Positions 45,701 to 59,160 of a stretch of 64,000 bases of DNA are shown piece by piece (within the stretch, counting starts at the first letter, position 1; every line of letters begins with the position of its first letter). The position numbers were made by a program, and so were the translations under genes. Source of the stretch: Aradus depressus (taxonomy: Eukaryota > Arthropoda > Insecta > Hemiptera > Aradidae); assembly GCA_963662175.1 (NCBI GenBank), contig OY759215.1, positions 19,953,079 to 20,017,078 on the forward strand, written 5' to 3'. The notes under the pieces are model-generated. The model did no database searches. It was not told the origin of the DNA and saw nothing but the letters and a program-made list of their open reading frames with translations.

Positions 45701-48700
45701 ACACATCTTCAGGTCAAGTTGGGTGCTGACTGATTCGGGGCAGAGCGGGTTGCCTCCCACTCCTTGCCCCCAGTGTTCCACAAAACAAAGTTTAAAGGAA
45801 GCTATAGACACATCTTCAGGTCAAGTTGGGTGCTGACTGATTGGGGGCAGAGCGGGTTGCCTCCCACTCCTTGCCCCCAGTGTTCCACAAAACAAAGTTC
45901 AAAGGAAGCTATAGACACATCTTCAGGTCAAGTTGGGGGCAGAGCGGGTTGCCTCCCACTCCTTGCCCCCAGTGTTCCACAAAACAAAGTTCAAGAAGTG
46001 GGGGATATCAAAAGTAGTAAAAGGAGGCTATAGACTCATCATTAGGTCAAGTTGGGTGCTGACTGATTGGGGGCAGAGCGGGTTGCCTCCCACTCCTTGC
46101 CCCCAGTGTTCCACAAAACAAAGTTCAAGAAGTGGGGGATATCAAAAGTAGTAAAAGGAGGCTATAGACTCATCATTAGGTCAAGTTGGGTGCTGACTGA
46201 TTGGGGGCAGAGCGGGTTGCCTCCCACTCCTTGCCCCCAGTGGTCCACAAAACAAAGTTCAAAGGAAGCTATAGACACATCTTCAGGTCAAGTTGGGTGC
46301 TGACTGATTCGGGGCAGAGCGGGTTGCCTCCCACTCCTTGCCCCCAGTGTTCCACAAAACAAAGTTTAAAGGAAGCTATAGACACATCTTCAGGTCAAGT
46401 TGGGTGCTGACTGATTGGGGGCAGAGCGGGTTGCCTCCCACTCCTTGCCCCCAGTGTTCCACAAAACAAAGTTCAAAGGAAGCTATAGACACATCTTCAG
46501 GTCAAGTTGGGGGCAGAGCGGGTTGCCTCCCACTCCTTGCCCCCAGTGTTCCACAAAACAAAGTTCAAAGGAAGCTATAGACACATCTTCAGGTCAAGTT
46601 GGGGGCTGACTGATTCGGGGCAGAGCGGGTTGCCTCCCACTCCTTGCCCCCAGTGTTCCACAAAACAAAGTTCAAAGGAAGCTATAGACACATCTTCAGG
46701 TCAAGTTGGGTGCTGACTGATTGGGGGCAGAGCGGGTTGCCTCCCACTTCTTGCCCCCAGTGTTCCACAAAACAAAGTTCAAAGGAAGCTATAGACACAT
46801 CTTCAGGTCAAGTTGGGTGCTGACTGATTGGGGGCAGAGCGGGTTGCCTCCCACTCCTTGCCCCCAGTGTTCCACAAAACAAAGTTCAAAGGAAGCTATA
46901 GACACATCTTCAGGTCAAGTTGGGTGCTGACTGATTCGGGGCAGAGCGGGTTGCCTCCCACTCCTTGCCCCCAGTGTTCCACAAAACAAAGTTCAAAGGA
47001 AGCTATAGACACATCTTCAGGTCAAGTTGGGTGCTGACTGATTGGGGGCAGAGCGGGTTGCCTCCCACTCCTTGCCCCCAGTGTTCCACAAAACAAAGTT
47101 CAAAGGAAGCTATAGACACATCTTCAGGTCAAGTTGGGGGCAGAGCGGGTTGCCTCCCACTCCTTGCCCCCAGTGTTCCACAAAACAAAGTTCAAAGGAA
47201 GCTATAGACATCTTCAGGTCAAGTTGGGTGCTGACTGATTGGGGGCAGAGCGGGTTGCCTCCCACTCCTTGCCCCCAGTGTTCCACAAAACAAAGTTCAA
47301 AGGAAGCTATAGACACATCTTCAGGTCAAGTTGGGTGCTGACTGATTGGGGGCAGAGCGGGTTGCCTCCCACTCCTTGCCCCCAGTGTTCCACAAAACAA
47401 AGTTCAAGAAGTGGGGGATATCAAAAGTAGTAAAAGGAGGCTATAGACTCATCATTAGGTCAAGATGGGTGCTGACTGATTGGGGGCAGAGCGGGTTGCC
47501 TCCCACTCCTTGCCCCCAGTGTTCCACAAAACAAAGTTCAAGAAGTGGGGGATATCAAAAGTAGTAAAAGGAGGCTATTGACTCATCATTAGGTCAAGTT
47601 GGGTGCTGACTGATTGGGGGCAGAGCGGGTTGCCTCCCACTCCTTGCCCCCAGTGTTCCACAAAACAAAGTTCAAGAAGTGGGGGATATCAAAAGTAGTA
47701 AAAGGAGGCTATAGACTCATCATTAGGTCAAGTTGGGGGCAGAGCGGGTTGCCTCCCACTCCTTGCCCCCAGTGTTCCACAAAACAAAGTTCAAAGGAAG
47801 CTATAGACACATCTTCAGGTCAAGTTGGGTGCTGACTGATTGGGGGCAGAGCGGGTTGCCTCCCACTCCTTGCCCCCAGTGTTCCACAAAACAAAGTTCA
47901 AAGGAAGCTATAGACACATCTTCAGGTCAAGTTGGGTGCTGACTGATTCGGGGCAGAGCGGGTTGCCTCCCACTCCTTGCCCCCAGTGTTCCACAAAACA
48001 AAGTTCAAAGGAAGCTATAGACACATCTTCAGGTCAAGTTGGGTGCTGACTGATTGGGGGCAGAGCGGGTTGCCTCCCACTCCTTGCCCCCAGTGTTCCA
48101 CAAAACAAAGTTCAAAGGAAGCTATAGACACTTCTTCAGGTCAAGTTGGGTGCTGAGTGATTGGGGGCAGAGCGGGTTGCCTCCCACTCCTTGCCCCCAG
48201 TGTTCCACAAAACAAAGTTCAAAGGAAGCTATAGACACATCTTCAGGTGAAGTTGGGGGCTGACTGATTCGGGGCAGAGCGGGTTGCCTCCCACTCCTTG
48301 CCCCCAGTGTTCCACAAAACAAAGTTCAAAGGAAGCTATAGACACATCTTCAGGTCAAGTTGGGTGCTGACTGATTGGGGGCAGAGCGGGTTGCCTCCCA
48401 CTCCTTGCCCCCAGTGTTCCACAAAACAAAGTTCAAAGGAAGCTATAGACACATCTTCAGGTCAAGTTGGGGGCAGAGCGGGTTGCCTCCCACTCCTTGC
48501 CCCCAGTGTTCCACAAAACAAAGTTCAAAGGAAGCTATAGACACATCTTCAGGTCAAGTTGGGTGCTGACTGATTGGGGGCAGAGCGGGTTGCCTCCCAC
48601 TCCTTGCCCCCAGTGTTCCACAAAACAAAGTTCAAAGGAAGCTATAGACACATCTTCAGGTCAAGTTGGGTGCTGACTGATTCGGGGCAGAGCGGGTTGC

Positions 48701-49696
48701 CTCCCACTCCTTGCCCCCAGTGTTCCACAAAACAAAGTTCAAAGGAAGCTATAGACACATCTTCAGGTCAAGTTGGGTGCTGACTGATTCGGGGCAGAGC
48801 GGGTTGCCTCCCACTCCTTGCCCCCAGTGTTCCACAAAACAAAGTTCAAGAAGTGGGGGATATCAAAAGTAGTAAAAGGAGGCTATAGACTCATCATTAG
48901 GTCAAGTTGGGTGCTGACTGATTGGGGGCAGAGCGGGTTGCCTCCCACTCCTTGCCCCCAGTGTTCCACAAAACAAAGTTCAAGAAGTGGGGGATATCAA
49001 AAGTAGTAAAAGGAGGCTATAGACTCATCTTTAGGTCAAGTTGGGTGCTGACTGATTGGGGGCAGAGCGGGTTGCCTCCCACTCCTTGCCCCCAGTGTTC
49101 CACAAAACAAAGTTCAAGAAGTGGGGGATATCAAAAGTAGTAAAAGGAGGCTATTGACTCATCATTAGGTCAAGTTGGGTGCTGACTGATTGGGGGCAGA
49201 GCGGGTTGCCTCCCACTCCTTGCCCCCAGTGTTCCACAAAACAAAGTCCAAGAAGTGGGGGATATCAAAAGTAGTAAAAGGAGGCTATAGACTCATCATT
49301 AGGTCAAGTTGGGGGCAGAGCGGGTCGCCTCCCACTCCTTGCCCCCAGTGTTCCACAAAACAAAGTTCAAAGGAAGCTATAGACACATCTTCAGGTCAAG
49401 TTGGGTGCTGACTGATTCGGGGCAGAGCGGGTTGCCTCCCACTCCTTGCCCCCAGTGTTCCACAAAACAAAGTTCAAAGGAAGCTATAGACACATCTTCA
49501 GGTCAAGTTGGGTGCTGACTGATTGGGGGCAGAGCGGGTTGCCTCCCACTCCTTGCCCCCAGTGTTCCACAAAACAAAGTTCAAAGGAAGCTATAGACAC
49601 TTCTTCAGGTCAAGTTGGGTGCTGAGTGATTGGGGGCAGAGCGGGTTGTCTCCCACTTCTCACAGAACAAACTTCAAGAAGTGGGGGATTTCAATT
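42769..49696. repeat. Satellite array of modular 134/119/107/92-bp units (about 58 units)
   Basis: The unit core GGGGGCAGAGCGGGTTGCCT continues CCCACTCCTTGCCCCCAG. Two boxes are optional: a 27-bp box (GAAGTGGGGGATATCAAAAG onward) and a 15-bp box (TGCTGACTGATTGGG). The four combinations give 134, 107, 119 and 92 bp. From 42813 to 45627 the units are 22 nearly identical 134-mers; after that the types alternate. Because 134 and 107 are both 2 mod 3, the reading frame rotates at each unit, so the repeated 69-72-codon frames on both strands are not genes. Confidence 0.97.
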
Positions 49697-49834
49697 GAGT
49701 TTTCCAACAAATAAATTCTGGATCTTGATGTTTTTAATGAACAAATATTTTTTTATATTATAAGTATTAGAAAGTTAGATTTTTTTTTTTTTTTTTTTAA
49801 ATAACCAGGTTAAAGTATTGATCTCTCCCGAGGC

Positions 49835-49880
49835 CTGAAGATGTGCACATCCTAAAAAATGTTATTTATGCACCCTGTTC
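49835..49880 (+). repeat. Single CTGAAGA motif, possible foldback remnant
   Basis: CCTGAAGATGTGCACATCC followed by TAAAAAATG. The first box and a short stem are present but the GAAAC box is not. Confidence 0.25.
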
Positions 49881-50084
49881 AACCACCTGAATATATCGAC
49901 ACACAAGAGCACCCTCCTCACTGTTCAAAGAGTTTCATACTCCAAAAGCTTTTAGTGTACATTTTTAGCTTTTAGGATTAATTTAGTGCCAGTTTAACTA
50001 GCCTAGATGATGAAGAAAAACATCTGAAGTATTGCTAGACTTTCTTCACAATATTGAATTATTTTAAGGGTTTTGTGGGTCAAA

Positions 50085-50118
<34 letters not shown>

Positions 50119-50742
50119 TTATTTATTCGGTGTTGTGTCTATCTGTCTTTTGACCGTGTCTAGCTCAAATTTCAAAATATTGTATCAACCTGAGATGTGG
50201 TCCTTAGGGATCCCTCAGAAATATTAATCACTAGCTGGTTACCCACTGTTTTCCATGTTAGTAACATTACTACTAGTAGTAAAGTCTCATTACTCCGTTT
50301 TTCTAGTCAAAAGCTGCAGAAAAATATACAGGCTCACTTCTCAAACAATAATAGAATCCATCTTTACGGCATTTTCTATTTATAGTTTATTAAGCGTCGT
50401 GGAATCAATAGTTCAGCTCAAGTTCAAATATTGCAGTCGTGTATAAATAATTGTTTTCGAAACATTAGTACAGTATTTTGACAAATAGGTACATCAACTC
50501 CTAAAGAGGAGGTGAACACGTGTTGTAGCTCATACAGCTTATGAGAAATGTACAATTCCAGGTAACTGAAATTAGAAATTGCAATAAATAAAAATTAAAC
50601 GTCTGCTTCTTCTTCGGACGAATTTATAACTTTAATATTGTTTCTCCCAAATTCGCAAATTTTCGCAAAAACTGATTTCATTTTATGGTTATCTGATGAA
50701 AATACTTCAAGAAAGTGAAAGAGCGAGTGCCCGGCAACAACT

Positions 50743-50829
50743 AAAAAATCAGTTTTTGTAAAAAACTACATTGGAAAATACGTAAATTACACATTGTCTA
50801 ATGTAGTTTTTTACAAAAACTTATTTTTT
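50743..50829. repeat. 29-bp inverted repeat
   Basis: The arms at 50743-50771 and 50801-50829 (AAAAAATCAGTTTTTGTAAA ... and its complement) differ at few positions around a 29-bp loop. A 28-bp A run lies nearby at 50090-50117. Confidence 0.6.
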
Positions 50830-51299
50830 CCAGTAGTTTTTTATTAAGCAGTGATAATGATTGTAATTATAATTCAGTACACTTGAGAAGAGATCTCCAT
50901 ATTCAAGACAATAAAATAATTAAAAAGATATGGTTTTACCACGTTATAAATATAGACTGAGGCAATGTAGAGAGAGGGTATTAAAAGGCTGCAATGGTCT
51001 TGTTTTTGTTTGTACAGGTGCATGGAAGTAAACACACCTTCACTCCCTCCTTAAAATCTGCATCTGTTTTTTTTTTGTATTTTGGCCAGGTTTTGAGGCC
51101 TCATGCCCCAGTGTGCGACGTACTCATCAATATACAATTACCCCCTACATATAATACAACTCAGTATAGACAAAAGAGGAATAAATCGATGGCAACGCAC
51201 ACCTTTACATCGTACTAAGTCTCTCACTCCACTGGACCGATTGTTACTCTTCTGTTTCATCAGTCCAGTTTTTTACAATTCATTCATCTACAAGTCATT

Positions 51300-51549
51300 A
51301 TTGTTACCATGTTTCACATATTCATTCTTGTTTTTCTAATTTTTATTTCTCTTCATTATTTTTCACTAGTTTATTATATTGTTTTATTCATTGCCTGTTT
51401 TTAACATTTAATATTTATTCCTAGAGACTTCTTTTCTTTTATTTTTATTCTTCTCAACTAGTTGATACTTGTATACTCTTGTTTATTCTTTATGTTATTA
51501 TTCTTAGGGGACGTATGTCCCAGAATAAAGATTATTTTTCATTTCATTA
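51300..51549 (+). repeat. Dispersed repeat U copy, likely LINE 3' end
   Basis: Matches 886-1140 in reverse complement and ends ATTCTTAGGGGACGTATGTC, CCAGAATAAAG and an A/T-rich tail. Confidence 0.5.
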
Positions 51550-51734
51550 CTAACGAGAATACTGAGGGACGAACTTCGACAGCTGATCAAAGACATACAC
51601 CAAATATATATTTCTAACCTATATTATTGACTATCGCAAAACGACTTCTTCCCCGAGAATGTGTCCATCCTTTCCTTATCAGAAGATAAAGAAACAGTCG
51701 CTGTCTTTGCAGCACATCTGAATAACAAATAGCA
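51550..51734 (+). pseudogene. Small LINE ORF2 fragment (region before the reverse transcriptase)
   Basis: Reads LTRILRDELRQLIKDIHQIY, then one stop and ENVSILSLSEDKETVAVFAA followed by HLNN. This resembles the linker of Jockey-like LINEs between endonuclease and reverse transcriptase, where a charged helix is followed by a segment ending in HLxNxF. Short, so the assignment is tentative. Confidence 0.35.
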
Positions 51735-52109
51735 AGATAAACATTGTAAGGGCACAAGCGAGGCCCACTCCCACTTCACCACTTTTTTTTCTTCATCCAT
51801 ATCTGTTTTTGTGATTGTTCTAAGAGATCATTTTGTTTTTCAAAATGTTTTGTTCCCTTGTTTTACTGAAACTTAACGACTACAATAACATCATAATAAT
51901 CGGAAGACTTTATAACAGCAGCTATTCAAGATGGAGGAAGTATTACATTGAAAGACTTTGAGTTACTGAAGTCAGTTAATATTGTTCTCAGGAAGTAAAT
52001 GGTACTTCTTAAGATGAAGTTGTGAATACAATAATGTAATGTACTTCTAAGTAAAGTAGCTTATTATTTTGACATTAATCTGGACTAAAACTAGGGGATT
52101 TACAGGCAC

Positions 52110-53009
<900 letters not shown>

Positions 53010-53397
53010 ATCGCTCTTTTGTTAGAAATTGCAACATGATCATTCCTTAATTTACAAGACGCCAACTCACCCCCCACTATAGAACAGCTGGTATTTTTCC
53101 ATGACCACACTTTAATAATTCTAGCAATAATTACTATCACAGTAACTTATATTATAATTAGGGCCTTTATAAACAAAATAATTAACCGATTCATACTAGA
53201 AAGGCAAACCATCGAATTAATCTGAACTGTAATACCTACAATAATTTTAATCTTAATTGATATACCATCCCTAAAACTGCTATATCCAATAGATGAAATA
53301 ATCAACCCATCAATGACTATTAAAAGAATTGGACATCAGTGGTACTGATGATACGAGTATTCTGACTTCAAAAATATCGCATTTGATTCGTACCGTC
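53010..53397 (+). pseudogene. COX2: Nuclear mitochondrial insert: COX2 5' half
   Basis: With the mitochondrial code the frame from ATT at 53028 reads [48 protein letters not shown] and SIGHQWYW, then YEYSDF. These are the N-terminal membrane region and start of the copper domain of cytochrome oxidase subunit 2. The preceding 18 bases end TTAGAA, like the 3' acceptor end of an insect tRNA-Leu(UUR). The insert ends near 53397 in the FDSY motif region. Few lesions are seen, so it is fairly young. Confidence 0.9.
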
Positions 53398-53442
53398 TCT
53401 CCTTGTTTAAAATGAATAAAAATTGTCTAATCCCACAAAAAT

Positions 53443-53722
53443 AGGTTAGGTTAGGTTTTATGACTCATGCCCGGGCTTTAACTACGAGGTCATATCGCCT
53501 ACTACCAGAGCGCTCTTTCGTCACTCTGGTGGACATGAGCCCGACTCTACTGTGGGGGTCCTAAATTTTGCCTACCCTAAATTTTTTATTCATCTAGGGC
53601 AGGTGTCTTTAACGAGTACCTGACATCGTACAGGCTCGGGACCATCGCTTAACGTCCCATCCGAAGGACGGCGTGCTTAAGTTTATTTTACCTCCCAGAT
53701 AAAATAAACTAAGGGCCTCGGT
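53443..53722 (-). mobile_element. tRNA-derived SINE, 5'-truncated, with TTAGG-type tail
   Basis: The minus strand ends CCCGGGCATGAGTCATAAAA then CCTAACCTAACCT (53443-53460). The head is lost at CCGAGGCCC, where an RTE relic begins. Confidence 0.88.
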
Positions 53723-54033
53723 CCCTCGGGCCTGCCATATGGGAGAGGATCGGAGGGAAGTTTCCCCATGTCTGCTGACCTCTCGTTTCCCTTTGATAGA
53801 GTTGCAGATCTGGTAGTAGGCGCTGATTGTCTTCTGTATCCTGCTTGAAACTTCCTGGTCCACTCGACCATTCCTCGCTCTCTCCCGAGATATGGGTTCT
53901 CGTCAGTGTTCTTCACTAAGTCTACTTTGCGATATACTTGCACATCTTCAACTACCTGGATGTTGCTCTTTGTGGTATTAACGCGTCCTGGAGTTTTATT
54001 TATGGTTGTCTTTAAAAGTACTTCACCAGACAC
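53723..54033 (-). pseudogene. RTE LINE fragment, 5' half of a broken copy
   Basis: The minus strand has an NPYLGRERGMVEW segment (equivalent of the FKYLGS motif) and, after a one-base shift, DQEVSSRIQKTISAYYQICN followed by SIKGKREVSR. These match the region just after the RTE polymerase core. It lines up with the fragment at 52558-52764 as one element cut apart by a SINE and mitochondrial DNA, with roughly 45 residues missing between. Confidence 0.6.
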
Positions 54034-54765
54034 TGGAGAGAATTACTTTTCAAATAAAACTATGAATTTATCCATAATTTTGTAAAAAAAAGAAAGAAAA
54101 CAGTCTCAGGCTGGGAGTTTCAATGAAAACTTTGGTTAGATAGTTATTGTGACTCATGCCCTGGCTTAACTACAAGATCATATAGCCTACTACCAGAGCG
54201 CTCTTTCGTCGCTCTGGTGGGCATGAGCCCGACTCTACTGTGGCAGTCCTTGGTTTATTCCCCTAGGATAAGGATCTTTAACGAGTATCTGACATCGTAC
54301 AGGCTCGGGACCATTGCTTAACGTCCCATCTGAAGGACGGTGTGCTCAAGGTTTTTTTCACCTTCCAGATAAAAAAAACTAAGGGCCTCAGCCGGGTTTC
54401 GAATCCGCGATGGTCTCTGAAAATTATGTGTTCTAGGAGTGTAATAGACTTAAGTCTTCCTAAAATTCCTAGCTGGTTTGTATATAACTAAATATATGTT
54501 GATTTTTTGTAGTACCTACCTTAATGCTGAATAATCTGGAAGAAGTTTTATATAAAGACCTTGATTATGAGAAAACTCAGGGTCCAATGGGAGAAGAAAA
54601 GTTTAAAAAGTTTTTTTTTTTTTTTTTTTTTTTTCAATTACACTAACTGTTAAAAATTGTTGGATGGAATTATTGTTCTCTTTTTTCAGGCTACGTAATT
54701 AAAGAAAAAAAAAAGGAAGTTATTTCAACTGTTTTCCTGCACCTAGGTGGAAAAAGAAGCAAGAA
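54006..54765 (+). repeat. Right copy of a duplicated block, carrying a SINE
   Basis: Begins GGTTGTCTTTAAAAGTACTT and matches 52110-52557, apart from a 265-bp SINE insertion and a 24-bp T run (54611-54634). Confidence 0.7.
54148..54412 (-). mobile_element. tRNA-derived SINE, head truncated
   Basis: The minus strand runs from CGCGGATTCGAAACCCGGC (box B-like) to GCCAGGGCATGAGTCACAAT. It is absent from the left copy of the duplicated block, so it came after the duplication or was lost there. Confidence 0.85.
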
Positions 54766-56924
54766 AACCTTGTCAAATAGATAAAATATTTATCTAGATG
54801 AAGTCTGGACAGAAAGGTGTCAAGAGTGAACAGGTTTGAATAAAACAGTCAACAGGAATACGAGTACAGGAGCCAGCCAGGGTTTACGGTTTGTTGGAGG
54901 GAGCGCACTTTTAAAGGATGAGATACCCTCCGTCTTTAAGAATATCCGTCAGTCTCACAGCTTTCATACATAATACATGAAAACTAAGTTAGTGTAAAGT
55001 GCACCTTCATAAAGTCAGTACTGCCTCATATGTACTTTGAAAGATTTTACAATAATTTAAATTAATCACTGGTGTAGACTTCCCAAGAACGAATTGACAT
55101 TCCCCAGAACGAATTGACATGAGGTGCAAAATGCATAAAAGGAAATTTACTCCATGCTCTTAGTTGACTAAATATATTTGTGAAAAACATCATTAAACTT
55201 TATAATTATTTATGTCTCAGAATCCTTTCTAAAATTTAATACTATTGTCTTAAAATATATTGGTATAATTGCTTATGGTCTAAAGGTACCTTGTTGCTTT
55301 TCGTTGTCGATTGCGATTTCTGCTGGTCTTTGTTTTTCTTCACTTGTTCAACCTCTGTTGTCTGTCTCAAAATAATAGGGAGCTTCTTCTATTCTAGTAA
55401 GGTGACCGGCTGAGTCCTAGCTCTGGGATGTTGAAGGACCAAGGGCTTGTGGTTAATTCAAGGCACCCTATTTCTTTTGAATAGGGAAATCCTCAAATGT
55501 AATTTCGCTGGAGCTTCTTAATTAGTGGACAAACACATGCTTGGGAAACGGAGAACGAAAATAAAGGGGACACAAATAATATTAATTCTGAGAACAATGT
55601 AAAAAAATATATATTATAAGAAAAAAAAATATATACATGTATATTCAATGACGCAAAAAAGAATAAATCTTGGTAATCAAAATAAAATTAAAAATTAACT
55701 TGAGTTTAAAAAGAAATTCGTATCAAAATATGTCAAAAAGATTGGGTAAATAATTATTATATATTATCGGACATATCGGATATAATAAAAACAAACAGAA
55801 TATAAATTCTTAAAACAAAAGAAAGGTATATATATACATAAATTTATATTGTTAAAAAATAATCACTGAAAGTAATATAATAAAAAAAATATAATCGAGT
55901 ATGGACTACGTACAACGAAAGTAGTTCCGTAAGAAACAATGTTTGAATACCCCATATGTAATTAAAACTGAAAATATTAACTTGAGCTCTCGGTGAAAAT
56001 AAAAATTGAATGATAAATATCTTTATGTTGACTACCACAGTGTGGTGAAAATAGGGAAATTGAAATACAAACAAAAATGATGATCTTCGAAGGAAGATGG
56101 AACGCGAAGAACGGGGAGATCAGAAGAACGAAGCTCATCGGACGAACGAAGACAAAGCTGAACGGGGACACTGGCAGATATCAAGTCCAAAAAGAAATTC
56201 AAGAAAATCAAAAAAGGAAGGAGGGCCGTAATAAAATACGGCAATACATAAAAACATAATACGTCCACTCACTGGCAAGTATAGCATGGGACTGACTGGG
56301 GCTGAGTATCAGACTCAGAGAGGGATTAGCCGTGTGTTTACATTATGAACGTTGTTAACTAAACAGGCTGGTTCCACAATGGGCTCCTCCCGCCTCGATG
56401 GTGACTCCAGAAGTGAGATCCTCCCTCTGCGATGTTGACTGCCACAGTGCTCTAGCTGGGTGTGGCTAGCTCCCACCCTTTTTCGCGCCGGGACTTTTCT
56501 GAGCGCTCAGAATTGACGCTCATCTATTGGTTGCCCAGTTCATCCTTTCCTAATATTGTATTGCTGACATGGTTTTCTCACTACATCCTACCAGGTTCTT
56601 GCTTGGCCTCCAATTCTTATATTTCAATTTTAATTTTTATTTATTTGAATATATTAGAACAATTAATATACCTACATATTTTTGGATATTACACTTCCTT
56701 TGTAGCCAATTTATATTTATTTTGTTTGAAAATCAATGGGTCTTATTCAACGACTTCTCAATCATACTAAATTTCATTTTCATTGACAGTTATTAGTGTT
56801 TTTAACAACCCCTCTTCTCTGGTTCTTCCCCCTCCCCACTCTTCTGGCAGATTATATTGAAAAATAATGTGTCGTTCTTATGAAGTTTTGGATGTACAGA
56901 TGAAATTTCATGTCGATGAAAGTT

Positions 56925-57240
56925 CAAAAGTAAGTTTGCTAGGTTGTCATATTTATACAATTCTCAGGTTACCCCTAAAGTCTCCTAGAGAAGTTCCTGA
57001 GGGAGGGATGAGAAAGGCGGGGGGAAGTCCTACCTTAACATAACATTTACAAATATTTGAGTTGTCAATAATCTAACTAGGTGTGCAATACATTCTGCTG
57101 TTTGCAAAAACTGAGCTGAGTCAGGCATATCTGTATAAAAAACTCAGTTAATGTTTTAATAATTATTAGTAACTACTCACCTTGTATGTTCTTTATGAAT
57201 TTATTAATACTTTAAATAGATTTCAATTGAATTTAATGGA
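56925..57240 (-). repeat. Foldback family b/T element, left inverted copy
   Basis: The reverse complement matches 58140-58280 (TTGACAACxCAAATATTTGT, GTAAATGTTA, TAGGACTxCC, ACCTGAGxATTGTAT). Beyond that, 57060-57240 matches repeat T at 19965-20140. Confidence 0.65.
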
Positions 57241-57799
57241 TTTTTTCTAGCCTTTTTGTAGACAACAACAGTCATGAATATTTTTATCGAAAAAAAGTCG
57301 AAGTTTGTACGTTAGAACACTGAAAAAAACGGCTCAAAAAAAGTGGTATCCGATGGTGAACCGAAAAGGGTTTCGCCCGGATTTTTACATTTGAAATCGA
57401 AAAATTCTATTTTGCGCGAGAATTTTGTCTCTTAATTGATTTCAATGGGGATTTCGTTTTTCGGTGATTATTCCTCCGTGGTATGTTCGATTTCAGATTT
57501 TTTTAGTAGTAAACCATCGTCACCGTGTCCACTACCATCGTGGCGAATTTCAATGTGATCGGTAAAGGGGTTTAGGAGGAGTACGAGTACAACGAAATAC
57601 ATGAGTCGCCTAAGAAAGAGCTTCGTAAACTCAGCTTAATAATATTTAAAAAAAATAATAGTAAGAAATAAAAAAAAAAGTGTAGGTATATAAAAAATAA
57701 GGACTATATCACATAATATTAAAAATCCACAATATATTCTATTAACTGTTAATATAATATATTGTATATTTTTATTATAAAGATTTTCCGCATTTTCAT

Positions 57800-58075
57800 T
57801 TATCTTGTACTTTGATATTTTGTTGGGCTTGGGAGGGCGCCTCCTGGCTCTCTGGACTGAAACAATCCCAGGCTTGGAGGGTGTTAACGGCGTGGCTCAC
57901 ATGCACACCCTCCTTCCCAAGCCTTGCTGCTCTTGTCCTCTAGTCCGGCTTCGCCGCTGGTTCGGTGCCCCGGGGTTCTCTTCTCAGTTTCCGTCTTTAA
58001 TTTTTATACATTAAGCATAGGCATCAACTATGGCTAATATGCATTGAACATAAGACAAAAAAAAATAAAAAAATA
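57800..58075 (+). repeat. GC-rich block sharing a 3' tail with 58398-58558
   Basis: A GC-rich stretch (GGAGGGCGCCTCCTGG ... CCTTCCCAAGCCTTGCTG ... GTGCCCCGGGGTTCTC) ending TATGGCTAATATGCATTGAA, CATAAGACA and an A run. The 69-codon frame across it is not recognised. Confidence 0.4.
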
Positions 58076-58139
58076 TGCCATATATTAGTCCTTATAATTT
58101 CTTACTATTATATTTTGTTATTTTATTATATATTTCATT

Positions 58140-58390
58140 ATATTATTGACAACACAAATATTTGTAAATGTTACGTCAAGGTAGGACTCCCTCCCCCTCC
58201 CCCAGTGACTTCCCTAGCAAGCAGGTTATTAAGGTCTTAGGTTACCTGAGGATTGTATGAATATGTAACCTAGGAAACTTGAAGGGCAATTTTAAACTTT
58301 GTGTTGACGATGGCGAAAGCCGACATCGTTACACTAATAATAATAACAACAAATAATTTTGTGAAATTAGACAATATAAATGTTAAACAA
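58140..58390 (+). repeat. Foldback family b/T element, right inverted copy
   Basis: After the block shared with 56925-57060 it reads TTGACGATGGCGAAAGCCGA, CATCGTTACAC and TTTTGTGAAATTAGACAATA, the family b core with a changed GAAAC box. Confidence 0.65.
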
Positions 58391-58397
58391 TTTCTTG

Positions 58398-58558
58398 GGA
58401 GCCATGGTGGCCGTGCGGGCTAGAGCGTAGGGCTTTGGTCGCATGATCTATTTCGTAGATAGAACTCTCTCCCGGGGCCATGGATGTTGTAAACAACTAG
58501 ATAACACATGGACATGGCTAATATGCATCATACATAAGGCCGAAAAGAAAAAAAAATC
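58398..58558 (+). mobile_element. Candidate second SINE with a class II tRNA-like head
   Basis: GGGAGCCATGGTGGCCGTGC continues GGGCTAGAGCG, like box A of a Ser/Leu-type tRNA. It ends CATGGCTAATATGCATCATA, CATAAGGCC and an A-rich tail. No clear box B, so the assignment is tentative. Confidence 0.4.
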
Positions 58559-59160
58559 TTTATTTAATGTAAATAAAGTTATAGTTGTAAGTTTTTATTT
58601 AATGTAAATTAATCAATGTGTAAAAATATACAGAAATTAATCTTATAAAAAATCGAAAAGCACTTTTGAGAATTGAAAATAAATTTTAGAAATATATTTT
58701 AAATGAAGAAGTAATGTCAAAAGGAAAGTGGAACTCTTGAAATAAGATATGATAACTTATCTCATAAGTTATGTAGGATTTTTCTGTTTGCTTGAGAATG
58801 ATCGGGAATGGAATAAATAGTATAGGCGAGTACTTTCAAAATCTGATAAATAATCCGGTAGCCTATGAATAACGAATAATTATAAATATTATTCAACAAT
58901 ATTCAGGATTATGGCCTCTCTCTCTTTCAGACCCCATTTCTATGAATATTCTATTTATCTGACAAGTTTTTTTTTCCTTTCTGTAAGCACTTTTTTCTTC
59001 GAGCATGTTAATATTAACTGCCACGTAAATTATTTTTTCCATTATTAACGTGTTTCGGCATAACTTTTTCCACTTCACATTAACTTTTTTTTTCATCTTT
59101 CCATTTCGAAGGTTTAACAACTTTTATTTCTCAGTTTTTATACGATTCATATTTAATAAG

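Noticed and set aside
42813..49714. Dozens of repeated 69-72-codon frames on both strands
   Set aside because: They are shifted copies of one satellite unit. Unit lengths of 134 and 107 rotate the frame each time, so no protein longer than one unit can be read.
57805..58014. 69-codon frame in a GC-rich block
   Set aside because: No domain, start or splice signal, and the block shares its end with another repeat, so it is more likely part of a mobile element.
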